64,000 bases of DNA from Carnegiea gigantea (Eukaryota; Streptophyta; Magnoliopsida; Caryophyllales; Cactaceae): positions 131,501-195,500 of the forward strand of contig JAKOGI010001342.1 of the NCBI GenBank assembly GCA_029747015.1, given 5' to 3'. The first letter of the stretch is position 1, and the number at the start of each line of letters is the position of its first letter. A program made the position numbers and the translations under genes. Shown piece by piece: positions 45,100 to 57,371 of this stretch. Under the pieces are notes generated by a model. The model did no database searches. It saw only the letters and a list, made by a program, of their open reading frames with translations, and was not told the origin of the DNA.

Positions 45100-46560
45100 A
45101 AGAAGAGGATATTCTGTTGAAACAATTAAAGAAACTTAAAGTAGAAGCAACTATTCAGAAACTTATAGTGGCTTCTCAAAAGTTAGGCAACTTTTAATTG
45201 ATGAACTAAATGAGATTGAGTTGTCTTCTAAAGAGACGCCCAAGGAAATAATAGCTTTAATCACTACAGGTAAAGGCACTATAACCTTTAGCTATGAAGA
45301 TCTTCCACCAGGGGGGTTAAGCACAAACAACACCTTATACCTTACTATGATATGCCTTCAAAAGTATGTACCACTTGCCTTAGTCAATAATGGATCAGTT
45401 GTGAATGTTTGCCCCAAGAGAACTGGTAAAAGGTTAGGAATCATGGAGAGTCAACTCTTAGCACCTTTACCTCATCTAAGAGCAATTGATAACTCAAAAA
45501 TACTAGTGTTGGGCACCATCCTCATCCCTTTAATGTACGCCTATTGAAAGGAACATGGAATTCCAAGTTCTGACATTCCAACTATCTTTAACTTACTCTT
45601 AGCAGACTATGGCTTCATGAACCTCAAGCACTTCCAATGCTAGAAATAGAGTATGATCATGATGACGAGGAACTCTATAACTTTGAAATAGTAGCAGTCT
45701 TAGAGAAGGACCAAGCCCCTTTTGACTTCGATCCCCATTTGAACTTGAATATGAATGTCATTCTTAAAAAATAGTGATACTTCCTAGGGATAGCTATAGA
45801 TCGAAGAGCACAAGGTTGGACTATCTTTCCCTTAACCTGAAAGGAGGATTATAAGTTTGGGTTGGGTTATTAGCCCACTTTTAAAGAAGTGGTTAAAGCC
45901 AGACAAGAAGCACAAGCTCGAAAAGCTACTGTCAGAAATGAATACCATAAGCATTATATCATAAGGCCTTACCTACTCACACTTAATGGACAGTTCCTCC
46001 ATGAGGGAGATAATTTTCCTTTTTATGGCTTCCCTATACCCCACTACAAAAAAGAGAAAGGAATCTAGGTACTTGCATTGGACATATTTAATGATTGCCA
46101 ACTACAAGAGAAGGAAGCATTTACTCCGATTAGAAGGGACCAACCCACTCAGTATTGGACCCACCTAACTAAAAGCAATATCTTTGGAATTCTGTTCGAT
46201 AAAGATTATAGGAAATGAAGGCTCTACTTTCATTATGTCCCTTATTATGTAAACTTCATCATCAAAGTCGATGCAAAAGACTATAAGCAAGTGACTTAGA
46301 TAGCTGGAAAGAAAGGAAATGTGCTCACTATAGCTATAGGGGTAGCTTAGGAAAGCCAATATAGAGTCCAAGAGTTAGACTTTAGTTTTTGTTTCCCCAA
46401 ACTCTACATAGATGTGCTCATTTCTTATTTCAATAAGATGAACTCTTTTGCGTACGACTCAGCTCATTCCTGTTCCTTTGAATCTTTTCGCTCTTATAAC
46501 AAAAATAAAGATATAACCCCAAAAGATCTAATGAAGGGAGTGGAGGATCATGAAAATTGA
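45100..46560 (+). pseudogene. Tat1 protease and linker relic
   Basis: The frame at 45221-45547 starts KETPKEIIALITTGKGTITF and carries the protease loop as LVNNGSVVNVCP. The usual catalytic D of the D-N-G-S loop is N here (codon AAT at 45386-45388), which alone would inactivate it. It continues LRAIDNSKILVLGTILIPLM. After that the linker to RT (45650-46560) is readable only in short pieces, for example HYIIRPYLLTLNGQF near 45950-46000 and 'FPFYGFPIPHYKKEKGI'. Confidence 0.75.
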
Positions 46561-47150
46561 ACTACCATAATCAAAGACACAACATTAGTTAACTTAGGGA
46601 CTCCTTAAGAGCCCCGAGATCTTAAAATAAGAAAGTCACTAACTTCAGAGAAGTAGGAGAGCTTTACTTCACTCTTATGGGAATTCCCTAATGCCTTTGC
46701 ATGGTTTGACAAAGGTATGCCTAACATATAGCTGAGAATAAGATTCCTCTCTATTTGGATGTCAAACTAGTAAAACGAAAACTCTGTAGGATAAAACTAG
46801 AACGACCTTTGAAGATAAAGGAGGAAGTCCAGAAATAGCTAGATGCATGCTTCAGTATGCTTACAAAATACACTCAATGTGTAGCAAGCATTGTGCTTGT
46901 TTCCAAAAAATATGGAAAGGTGAGAATGTGTGTAGATGTCAAGGATCTTAGTAAGACAAGTCTAAAAGATGATTTTCCACTCCCGCATATAGATATTTTG
47001 GTTGATAATGCTACTAGACATGCTTTCCTCTCTTTCATGGATGGGTATGCTAGATATAACCAAGTCAAAATGATAGAGGAGGACATGGAAAAGACTACTT
47101 TCATTATCCCTTGGGTACTATACAACCCCAAAAGTGCTCAAAATTACCTA
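46561..47150 (+). pseudogene. Tat1 reverse transcriptase, N-terminal part (inverted block)
   Basis: From about 46620 and clearly in the frame 46857-47130: ASIVLVSKKYGKVRMCVD, then LSKTSLKDDFPLPHIDILVD, then FLSFMDGYARYNQVKMIEED and MEKTTFIIPW. This is the fingers and palm start of a Tat-type RT. It stops abruptly at about 47145, just before the conserved F-G-L/A-x-Y-Q part, which is found at 41416 on the minus strand. Confidence 0.83.
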
Positions 47151-47165
47151 AGTAAAAAGGGAGGC

Positions 47166-47672
47166 TGAAATTTTTCACTCAATTGTCTCTTAAATTTTTC
47201 AGCCTCTCACTAGAGCTGATTTTTTTGATCCTTTAACTCAGAATTTTCATGGTGATTAACCTTAGGGGACAGTCTCTGGTTTGTAACTCTCAAAGTAGAT
47301 AGAATTAGCTAAGCAAAAAAGATCCCTACTTTAACTCCTTGTAGACTTAATCTGAGTAAGTGACATATTAGATGAAACTCCACATAGGGGAGTTTGATTC
47401 CGTTAAAGCGAGGCAGGACTAGAGAGCTTCTCATGTACAGAACCTGGTCAGCTTGCTGTCAGGAAATTTGGCCAGTTCTGAGCCAGATCAAGCCGATTGG
47501 GCCATGTGCACCTATTTTCTTTTTTCTTTTTTCACGTTTTTTCTTTTTTTTCTTTCTTTTGGATTTTGAATTTTTGGATTATTTTGCTAAGCCCCCAAAT
47601 GCATAGGTTTGGGTACAATTTTCATCATTAAGCATTTTATAAAATTAGAGATGCCATTTTTAAGCGTCTACA
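47166..47672 (-). repeat. Tat1 5' LTR, U3 half
   Basis: On the minus strand it starts TGTAGACGCTTAAAAATGGC. It matches 10260-10555 plus 11564-11794 on the same strand ('ctccttgtagacttaatctg', 'ggggagtttgattccgttaaag', 'gcataggtttgggtacaattttcatcat'). It ends the element, followed by the TSD CCAGG. Confidence 0.82.
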
Positions 47673-47937
47673 CCAGGCTTCATGAATAAGAAAGACTTCT
47701 ATTTTGTTTTTCTTCATTTTTTCTTTTTGATAGATTTATGTGTTTTAAGATGTTCGTTTTGTTGATTTCAAATATGTGTGAGTAGTCTTCTTAGTCTAGG
47801 GGTTGCTACACTGAACTAATATTGTTGATTTTGCTAGTTTGAAAGTTAAAATGCTTCAATCATTGTTTGGTTGTTTAAATTTAGACTAGGATTTTAATTG
47901 CTATTATGAGATTTCTAGCCAATTTCTTGCATGTATC
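47673..47937 (+). other. Short segment between Tat1 and Tat2, probable LARD-A copy 3 remainder
   Basis: It starts with the Tat1 target site CCAGG and ends GTATC (47933-47937) next to the Tat2 LTR. T-rich blocks resemble the LARD-A U5 part ('ttcttcattttttctttttgatag', 'aatttcttgcatg'). Similarity is weak, so the assignment is tentative. No gene was seen. Confidence 0.4.
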
Positions 47938-48674
47938 TGTAGAAACCTACAAAGTGTCCCCTTTTTATAAAATGCTCGATGATGACAAACTGCCCTAATA
48001 ATACTTCAGGACTATTGGGTATTGAAAATGGAGAGCCTTAAAATGTGCCAACATCCATTAACCCACACATCTGAACCCAAGATACTCACTAAAGGATAAA
48101 AGTACCTAAAAGCTCAAACATGCCCAAATTGACGATGTTTAGGATCTAGTTAAGATTTATTATTCATTTTCTCCCCCACTCTAGGGTGCATAAAACTTTT
48201 GAGTTTAAATATTGATATTATTCATTGAATAAACTTTCTAATAACATATTATGCATTAGAGATTGATAAGCAACAAAAAAGATATAAGTCGAATAATAGG
48301 GCTTACATTGAAAATGAAACTTATTCACCATTTTGCCTGTATCCTCTCCTACAATTATCCAAAAATTATGAAATTAGTGTTTGGAAAATAGACTCTATAA
48401 GCTTTCAAATAAAAAACCCCCCTCCAAAATAGAGGTCAGATGACAAAGTTATAGTTAAAATAAACTCGGCTGGGTTCTAGCCTAAATCAGTCAGAAACGG
48501 GTCACGCACTTGGTTAAAGGATACTGGATGGGTTCTTAGTGTATTTCTCTACTTCTAAAATGGGTCTTAACTATTATAATTTTGTCTAGATAGGTGATTC
48601 ATTTAGATTAAGCCTAGTGGGAGTTGAAGTAGGTCTCCTTTTCTTAATCAGCTCGGTTTGCCACCTTCAAGTGC

Positions 48675-48682
48675 TATAAAAG
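48675..48682 (+). promoter_or_regulatory. TATA box of the Tat2 LTR
   Basis: TATAAAAG in 'gtgctataaaagggtgctt'. The Tat1 3' LTR has the equivalent TATAAAAG on the minus strand at 10384-10391. Confidence 0.6.
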
Positions 48683-49298
48683 GGTGCTTCCCCTAGTGGT
48701 TAAAGGCATCAAAAAATTGGAGGGGTCATCATAAAATTTAAGAGACACACTACTCCAAAATCTGGAGATGAGGCAACCAGAATCCCAAAAAAACTCTGAA
48801 AAAATATTGAGAGATTCAGAGATTCTAACCAAACCTTTCTCAAATCTATCCTCAAATCCTTCTAAGGCACAATTCAAAACTCCATATTTCTCGACCATAG
48901 GGTTCTCTAAGTCACTGAGACAGGTAACCTAAGAGTGCCAATCTCTCAAACCTTCCTTCCTCCTCTCTACTTTCTTTGTCTTAATTTTGTTTAACTTTGG
49001 ATTTGGTAAAGATGTAATCTTTGGTTAGTTTCATTCCCCACTATTTTAGTATTTTGTACTATTTCTTTCTTTTCCTCTTGAGTGGCATTATATTTTTATT
49101 TCTATTTGAATTATTAGATCCTAATATGTTGCATGCATGTTGTTTTAAGTGTAATTGGATTTTGGTTCTCGTATTGGTTATTAGAGGTCATTGGTGATGA
49201 CAGGCAAGGTTGTGATGCACTCTATCAAATATCATACGTTCGCCCTAGAATCTAGATCCTTGGTTTGAGCCTATGGAGTCAGATACTCCCTATACTAG

Positions 49299-52075
49299 TG
49301 TAATAGTCCGCACTCAATCTGTTTAAATTCATTAAAATCAATCAAGATTCAATTAAATTACGAGCACTCATTTCAATTTAATATTAAGAGTTTTACATGT
49401 TATAAGGCTCGAACATAATCGTGGCCTCAAATTAAAATCTAATCATGATTTCTATGCTTAATGTAGGTTACCTATAATTACACATTTAGGTTTCTTTCTC
49501 CAAAACACAATAAAAATAAAGAAAAAGATTAATTTAAAAAAAGAAGAAAATAATTTCTAGATTATTTTCCAGAAATATTTGATGAAACAAAAGGGGGTGA
49601 AAGAAAGGAAAGAAGAGAGAGGTTAAAATAAACAAGCCCAACCTCCTCTTTTTCTATTCTCATTCTTCCATCAGCCGTTCTACTGCTGCTACCCAGTAGT
49701 ATTGTTGTTGCCTAGGCCTTTAGCCACCAGCCACGACTGGCTGACGAACCGCTATAGCTGTTGGACCACTGTCACCCACCACAAATCAACTTTCCTATCT
49801 CATCTCAGTCAATTCTTCTTGTTTTTCTCAAGGTAAAATGCCCAAATTCCTTATCATGTTCTTCATTTACCATGTTTTCCCCTTTAGAATAGATTGAGAA
49901 TGTAATTATTGTTAATCATGAGTTTTTAGAAAGATTGGTGGGGTAAGGGTTTATGAGTGGCACTAATGAATTGAGAATGTAAATTCTTATGCAATTGCTT
50001 CTCAATTTGGACTAAAATGATCTAAATTTGAAGAATTGTTCCACCTAATAGAGAAAAGAGTGATGGAGGATATGATTTTGGTTGTGTATGTGATGAATTA
50101 CAAGAGAATAAGAAGGAGGAGAAGAAGAAGAAAGCGGCTGCAATTCAATTGGGACGTGAGTGTTTAATCTGAAAATATAATTTTGGACTCAATAATTATA
50201 GTGGTATTATAAGGAAATCTTATATTATAAAAATGAAAATTTGTGGATTGTTTATTCCTAAAATGTGTATTGTGGAGGTTTTGGTTGTTGGATGCTAGGG
50301 ATAGAAACTTACTGAAATTAACCTTTGATTTTGAAACAATGTTTACCCTCTTAAATCTTGTGTTGAGGAGCTTTAAATTTAAAGAGAGTATAATTATTTT
50401 GGAAGAAAATAATGGTCAAAGTCATAAATTGGGATTAGGTTCTCATGAGTGGGAAAAAGAAGGAGGTGAGAAAAGAAAATTGTGGAAATTTAGAGTGTGG
50501 GAGCTTGATTGTGATTTGTGGCTCAAGTTCAATGTTAAGGTTATGTTCATTGCATGAGTAAGGTTAGTTGATGCAATTATATAAATGTTGGATGCTTACG
50601 ATACTTGATAGGAGAGATTATAGGATTACAGATACCTTGTAATTCAAGGACAAATAGTTGTCTAAAAATATGAACAAAGGAGGTCAAGATTATTACATAG
50701 ATAATACTTTCCTTGTGAGTAATTTATAAGTATAATTTGTCTATTACTCTATGAGGGCAAAAAACCCATCTAAATAACTTGGAAATGTTAATCAAATATA
50801 TTGAAAAACAAGATTAAATTTGTAAATTATCTACTTCTTTTTTATTAAATTTAATCATATTACACGACCAATTTCTAAATATTTAAAGCTACTAAATAAA
50901 AAAAAAAACCATCAGTTGGGGATGCAAGAGAAGAAAGAAAAGAAAATAAGATGATGATGATGATGATGATGATGATGATAGTAATAATAATGAAAGGTGC
51001 AGATAAATAGGTTTGAGTAGGCTAAATTATACCCAAGTAGGGGAATTAGTTAACTCATAAGCAAATAACAAATCATTAGAAAAATATTTTAATTAAAAGA
51101 ATATGTTTACATGTATATATGTGTAACTGTGCAAATAAATTAGCAATTCTATAATTATCTCACATAACTAATAGTAAAAGATTCCATTTGGAACAGAAAA
51201 TAAGGCCATTTTCATACGTCATTCGTGTCGTTGGCTAATTGTTACAGACATGCGAAGAGAGCTTCAAGTGAAGGTACGTACACTACCTATACCTTTTGAA
51301 AATTCACATAAGCAAAATCTCCAAATGTACAGTTATTTAACCGATCATTTTTAAGTATTATTTTGTCACATAATCAAGTGGACCCACTAGCTATCAATTA
51401 TCAGGGCTTACGCCCTCCAGTTCTCGCGTGCGCCCTCAGGTCAGACTTCTCAATTAGCCGAGCAGGTGTCCACCTATTCAATGATCACATTGTGTTATGA
51501 GCTCATCTGTTTGGGTTCCACTTCCAGAAAATAACCTAAAAAACAGTTTCCCCCATATTCTCTTCCTCTCTTGTTTTTGAATTAAAATGAATTGAAATAT
51601 GGGTGCTAACTAAAACCCCCTTTTTTTAATATTTACTGCATAGGAGTAAACGTATTGAGTTTCGACTTCCTTTTTGAAATTTTGTGTTTTCCTATTTCAG
51701 ATGAATCTCTGGGGAGCTACACTCAACCAGGTTATAGTAGAATTGTAAGATCTTGGTTAGGAGGTTTTAGAAAGTTCATAGTGACAACCTACTGGTTTCG
51801 AATAGTGGAGTATTAGATAGTTTCACTATGTCAAGTATAAGCATGTCAACATTCATGTTTTAATTCTAACATGTATTCTTTTCTAAAGAACTTAGGAAAT
51901 TCACCTTAAGGGATGATTGAGTACTCTTTTGCTATATTACTGTCCACTAGCTGCTAACACCTAGCCTTGTCCTTTTAGGATGATGGTCACGCTCTAATAT
52001 AAATCTTCCGTTGTATTAACCTCTAATGGTCAATTAATTAAGGTTAGTGAGTTGATTAAGAATTAGGGCGTTACA
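49299..52075 (+). repeat. Tekay/Del-like 5' LTR
   Basis: 2,777 bp. Matches to the 3' LTR include 49800-50560 with 55668-56160 plus 57380-57640, 50880-51480 with 58370-58980, and 51740-52075 with 60280-60529. An ORF at 50243-50557 lies within this repeat and has decayed partners in the other LTR, so I do not call it a gene. Confidence 0.82.
50951..50996. repeat. (ATG)n microsatellite in the 5' LTR
   Basis: About ten ATG units followed by TAA/TAG variants. The matching repeat in the 3' LTR is at 58449-58510, so it predates or accompanied the insertion. Confidence 0.93.
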
Positions 52076-52079
52076 GTTG

Positions 52080-52097
52080 TGGCATCAAAGCCAGGTT
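52080..52097 (+). promoter_or_regulatory. Primer-binding site, initiator tRNA-Met type
   Basis: TGGCATCAAAGCCAGGTT, four bases after the LTR end, resembles TGGTATCAGAGCCAGGTT, the complement of the initiator tRNA-Met 3' end used by many plant chromoviruses and copia elements. Confidence 0.8.
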
Positions 52098-55000
52098 ATG
52101 AGGTCACTATGAGTTGTGGGAATTCCACGAGATCTGTTTCGGTTTATAAGGTGCATTATTTGTGAGTGTAACTATATACTCCCTTTTAGCTTTATTGTCT
52201 TTTCTAGGTTGTTTGATAAGGAGTACATATGTAAAATACTCACGTATTTATCTTGTGGTGATATTTGTTCCTTATGATGAGAAGCTTGGGATTATACATT
52301 GAAAACTATGTGAGTTGCCCAGTCATTTTGAAACATTTAGTTTAATGTCGATGACGCCTCACAGGGACTGTCGGTAACATGTGAGTGAAATGCCTTCCCA
52401 CATTAGGGGTTGTAATTGGCTAAGGCATGCTTTACAAAGAAACCAAAGTTGTCGATCACTTCATGATAACATGAACCTATATATCTTGTAATTAGGTATG
52501 TGTGTACGAAAGTTATTACAAATCAAGTGCTTTACATATATGTGCATGATAGGCACTTGATTAAGAATCTAATGACTTATGGGAAGGGTATTTGGACATG
52601 AGACCTAAAATAGTACCGTGGATTTAGCTCCATGGAAAGTGCTCTTATGCGGTAGTGATATGAAGTGGCTTTTGAGAGTGATGAGAATAAAAGAGGAGAA
52701 AGTCCCTAAAAATTCATGGTTAGACGAGTATGCTAAATTGTATCATTGTCAGCAACCAATATGCTTGTGAAAAATCTTTATTGAGCTACATGGAGTTAGC
52801 TTTTGGCTTTATCGCGTTATTATCTATATTGTACATGGATGAAATATCTTACCGATTACACTTATGGAGACACTTTGACGAAGTTAATTAAATGTGCTTT
52901 ACATGTGTAGATACAACGAGAATTTTAGGTTACATTGTAAATTGAGAGAAGTAGGTGTGTAGATCATTAAGAAATCAAAACGGTTATCAAAATAATATAC
53001 TAAGTGATTTTTGCAGGAAATGATAAAGTCACGTCTTAAAAAAAGTTCATGGATAATGAATTGGGGTGTGTAAGATATCTTGCGAGCAAAGACACAAGCG
53101 TGCTCTACGACTTTATAGGAAGATCATTTAGCATGTAGAGCATGTCACTTTATGATAAAGTGCGGAAAATGGAGAGGGAAAATACCACTAAAAAGAAGAA
53201 AAAGGAAGTATTGTAAATTTTATGTGATGGGTTAAGAGATCTATGGATATTAGTATAAATGTAGGGTGACATGAGTTGAAAAAGACTTTCGTATTCTTCT
53301 ATTTGTGCCTTGTGCAAAGTTAAGGCGGAATTAGGCTTTTTTTAATAGAAAAAGCTCCACAGAACTTCCCCATTATTTGGGAGATAATATTATCATGATT
53401 TAATCTTGAATAAATAAGCAGCACATTAGGTACAAAGGAAGAGATATGACTTTTTACTACAAGTTAAAAGAAAGGAAGCCTTCCTTAACTAAGTCAAACT
53501 AACACAATCCATACATGAATCCTTTTGACTGTGCTCTTGTAGTTGTGCTTAGCAAACCAATGCTTAAGAAGGTCTTCTAACCTTGTGTTGATTAAACACG
53601 TTCTATTTTAATTTGATACAATGCTGACTAAAAACTTTATTTACAATTCTTTGAATTGACTTATCATCCTCCCAAATGGCAGTTACTCTTAACGAGCCTC
53701 ATTGAGCATCTTCCTTACACCCGAACATTACTTCAATGCTATTTCATAGGGTCTTAGGTTACCTAGTTATGGCGTTCCTCTTTTATCTTGTTGAACAATT
53801 ATTATTACTACTTGTTGTCACTGTATCGTCGCAAAACTACCTTATTTTCAATGTGAGCAGTCTCGATCATTTGACATTTAATTAATCATTTCTATCATCT
53901 CCCTCTTGAATCTACTATGTGGTTGACTTGTATTGACTTACATAAGGCGGTAATACTAATAACAGCTATCATTGTCCTTTCTTTGTTACTCTATTTGCTT
54001 GGATAAAAAACACTTATTGGAAGAGTCTAATTGGCACTCATAGTTGAACTTTAAAGCCCTTCTTCCATACTTCTACTATTCTCTTGATCCCCCTTACGTT
54101 CACTAATTATTTGATCCAAATGCTGATTCAATTACATGTTAGACTTTACCTTTGAGACTAATGTATCACCCATATAATTTGCATTGCTTATGTCATGTCC
54201 CTACGACATTTCAATCTAAACCTAATAGCGTCTCATCCTCTTTTCTAGTAAGAGCTCAATATGTTTTCTTGAATCATAATAGTTATAGTTGGATGCATTC
54301 CTTTCGTATAGCAATGAGTCTTTGAAACTGAACTTTTGTTCGTTAAATCCTCTGAATCAAAAGAATATCCTTCCGCGTTCCATTGGAAAATGTACTTTCA
54401 CAAATGGTCTTGTTCACTTGGTTTTTTCCCCCTTTTCGTTCATGCTCAGGCACAATGACAACCCCTACTGATTAGCAACTACATTTTGACTCATAGTTAT
54501 TTAAACAAGCATTTAATTATTTTAATGTGTGATGTCAAATCCAATTGACAGGTCAATTGATGAACTTCTTATCATGTTAGCTTAAATCGAAAGGCATGCC
54601 TGGAATTTCTTTGCCACCCTGTAATTTTGTGGTGTAAGTTTTTCACTTAGTGAGTACAGCTTGCCTAAACAGTTTGTCAAGAATGAGGAGATCCTTTTTC
54701 TTTTCATTAAATTTAAAGTTCTTTTGTCTCAAACATTCTTTAAAATTTGTCGACCAAATGTTTGTATTACTGCTTGACGAGGACTCCAAAATCCTACTTA
54801 CCCACTAATTTTGTTCGAAGACCATCTTGTGATTCTTTTAACGTTTGTGAGTGTATAATTTAATCTCAAGAGTACTCATGATGAGGTCTTTCAAGACATA
54901 GTCAGACCTATGCGTCTTAACCTTGTTGCTTGCATTAATTGACTGCGAACGTGCTATGTATTGCAATTGATCATTTGTAAAGCTATTGTATTCCTTGCTA

Positions 55001-55644
55001 CTCACAATTTCAAAATCACTTGTTGTACATTTCATTAGAAGGTGCTCGAAAAGATTTATACTCAGCTCATGGCTTAGTTTTTTGGGTTCTCTATTTGAAG
55101 CGCAGGTACAATACATATAACACTATGCAATTACTTAATTTTCTTGGTGTATAATTTGAATCTTTAGTAATGAAACCCCGTGGAAAAATATCCACACCCA
55201 CTATCTCAGCTGCATTCTTCTCAATCCTACTCTTCACCACATTCAGTTGTCATTCTTACATGAAGCATAAAGAGGCGTGTTCTGTCGTCTAACTTCTAAG
55301 TTGTCACTTATTGATTTCCTTTTGCATTGGCATTTGGATGTATTTGCTAATTATTCTCCACCCATTTTTGAATCCTTTGTTATCTAGAAGAAGTCAAACA
55401 GTTCTATGTGCCCTTGATATTCTCTGCTTTTTGTTCTCATTACCTGTTGTACTATCGTTTTTAGAAATATTCATTCCCTTCTTTGACACTCTAGATCGAG
55501 TTACTCACATATTATTAGTCATCTAATAGCTTGTTGATTGATATTGTCTAATCAATACGGATTCCTCACAGGTGTTATCACCGTGCACCCCTCAAATAGC
55601 CATTTATTCATGCATAGCAACCATGACAAAAAGCATGTTGACAA
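52098..55644. mobile_element. Tekay/Del-like internal region, no readable gene
   Basis: About 3.5 kb, AT-rich, with only short frames. I searched by eye for protease, RT, integrase and chromodomain motifs and saw none. A 92-residue frame at 54838-55116 (minus) is the longest, but it has no recognisable motif or supporting context. The PPT and start of the 3' LTR appear deleted. Confidence 0.55.
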
Positions 55645-56166
55645 ATATCAATCAACTTGCCTATCTCTTCTTGGTCAGTTCTTCTTGTTTTGCTCAAGGT
55701 GAAATGCCCAAATTCCTTAGCATTTTCTTCATTAAACCATGTTTTCCCCCTTTGGCATCATAAATTTTGTATATTTTGAGTTAAATACTTTAAATTTGAG
55801 ACTTTAATTATCGTTAACTATGAGTTCTGAGCAAGATCGGTGTTATTGGGGTTTATGTGTGGCACTAATAAAATTGAGAATATAAATTATTACGCAATTG
55901 CTTTTCAATTTGGACTACAATGATCGTTATTTGAAGAATTGTTCTACCTACTAGAGAAAAGAGTCGTGGACAATGTGATTGTGGTTGTTTATTTGATGAA
56001 GTAGAGAAGAAGGAGAAGAAGATCAAGAAAGGGGGCTCAATTCAACTGGGATTGAAGTGTTTGATATGAAAATATAATTTTGGAGTTAATAATTATATGG
56101 GATTTTAAGGAAATCTTACATTATAAAAATAAAAAATTTTGGATTGTTTATACCTAAAATTTGAAT

Positions 56167-57371
56167 TAGACCTGACAAAAATTGACCTGATCCGTAAACA
56201 CGACCTGAACCCACCCAAAAATTTTGGGTTTTGAACACGATTTTCCCGACCTGAACCCGAAATAAACCGAACCCGAAAAACCCGCAAATTAGCGGGTTAA
56301 ACTCGATCCCAACCTATCCACTTGACGCGAATATTATATCCTTAGTTTTTTATTTTTCTCTAATTTATCCCTCTTAATAATAACGGTTAGTAATTTTTAT
56401 GAAATAGTTTAAAAAAACATTTTATAACTATTGCATCTATTTACAAATTAAACAATAATAACCTTATTTTTTTTCTCCATTCTCTAAAAATAATATCGTA
56501 CACAACTTTTACATGAAAAAATATTAAAAATCGGTATAAAATTGCATGAAATAAAACTCTGATCTTTTAAAAAAAGTTTATTTAAAAGAAGACAAGCATT
56601 AAAGGTGCGCAAGTCATACCACTATGCACTTAGTTAAATGAATATGTCTAATTATTTTTTAAATTAACTAATTTGTAATAATTTAAATTTTTGATGTTAT
56701 AACTGCAAGATAATATCTTGTACTTCTTTTATTCAATTTTATTTAATTTTTGTTCTAATTAGTCATGAACTATGATGCTAATGGTAGGAAAACGGCTAGC
56801 CCTATTTATATTGAGGTCGGCCCATTAATAACGTTTTACCTGATTGGACATCGGTAGGTTAGTTAATGAAAATATTAAATTATTAAATAGGTTATTAGCG
56901 GTCAAGCTGCCACAACCCATTAAAATACTCTAGACGGGCTGCCCCATGAATAGCCAACCCGCTATTGACCTTCTTTTAATGTACGGGTCAATCTACCCAA
57001 AACCAAGTGAGTCTTGATTCTTTGTCCGCCCATACAAAATGTTCATATATTGTAATAAAAAGTTTGAATATTTTTAATATTCTTTTGAGAAATTACCATT
57101 ATTATGCCTTTTCATTAAATACTAACAATTTTGAGTAATTAATATGCAAAATTTTTGATTTTGAAAAAAGAAAAATAACTCACAAAAAGGGCGCTCTAAA
57201 CCTGTTGGGTTGATCCGAAACCCTTAAAACCGAAATACACATGCCCGTATTTTACCCGAAATACACCCGACCCATATTTTACCCGAATCCGAATACATCC
57301 AACCCGTATTTTACCCGAATCTGAATACACCCAACCCGTATTTAACGCGCCCGTCCGAACTGACAGTTCTA
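56167..57371. mobile_element. hAT-type non-autonomous element in the 3' LTR
   Basis: 1,205 bp with a perfect 8-bp TSD ATTTGAAT (56159-56166 and 57372-57379). Ends are TAGACCTGACAAAAATTG and, reversed, TAGAACTGTCAGTTCGGACG. The 5' LTR has the empty site. Near the right end a short tandem repeat of CCGTATTTTACCCGAAT-type words (57220-57350) occurs. No transposase was seen. Confidence 0.88.

Larger units (their letters stand above)
41417..47165 (+). mobile_element. Inverted 5' block of Tat1 (LTR half, PBS, gag, protease, RT N-terminus)
   Basis: The block reads on the plus strand although the rest of Tat1 reads on the minus strand. At its left edge the LTR U5 half begins where the U3 half at 47166-47672 (minus) stops, with only a few tens of bases unmatched. 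At its right edge the RT N-terminal part (to about 47145) ends where the RT part at 41416 (minus) begins. Flipping the block repairs both joins. The right junction has about 35 bp of extra sequence. It is either a real inversion or an assembly error. Confidence 0.75.
9237..47672 (-). mobile_element. Tat1: giant Tat-type Ty3/gypsy retrotransposon with nested insertions
   Basis: Element sense is minus. The 3' LTR is 9237-11794 and the 5' LTR is split into 47166-47672 (start, minus) and 41417-42405 (end, now inverted). Flanks give a near-perfect TSD, CCAAG at 9232-9236 and CCAGG at 47673-47677. Gene order in element sense is gag, protease, RT, RNase H, archaeal-type RNase H and integrase, then a long 3' region with opposite-strand ORFs, tandem repeats, PPT and 3' LTR. 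That arrangement, with an extra RNase H and antisense ORFs, is known for the Tat/Ogre/Grande lineage. With the Athila-like insert and the hAT elements removed, the element is about 17 kb. It carries an internal inversion and is inactive. Confidence 0.82.

Noticed and set aside
50243..50557. 104-residue plus-strand ORF
   Set aside because: It lies wholly in the Tekay-like LTR. The sister LTR copy (interrupted at 56167 and resuming at 57380) is broken by an insertion and stops, and no motif is recognisable.
54838..55116. 92-residue minus-strand ORF in the Tekay-like internal region
   Set aside because: No recognisable domain, no promoter context and no second copy in the window to test conservation.
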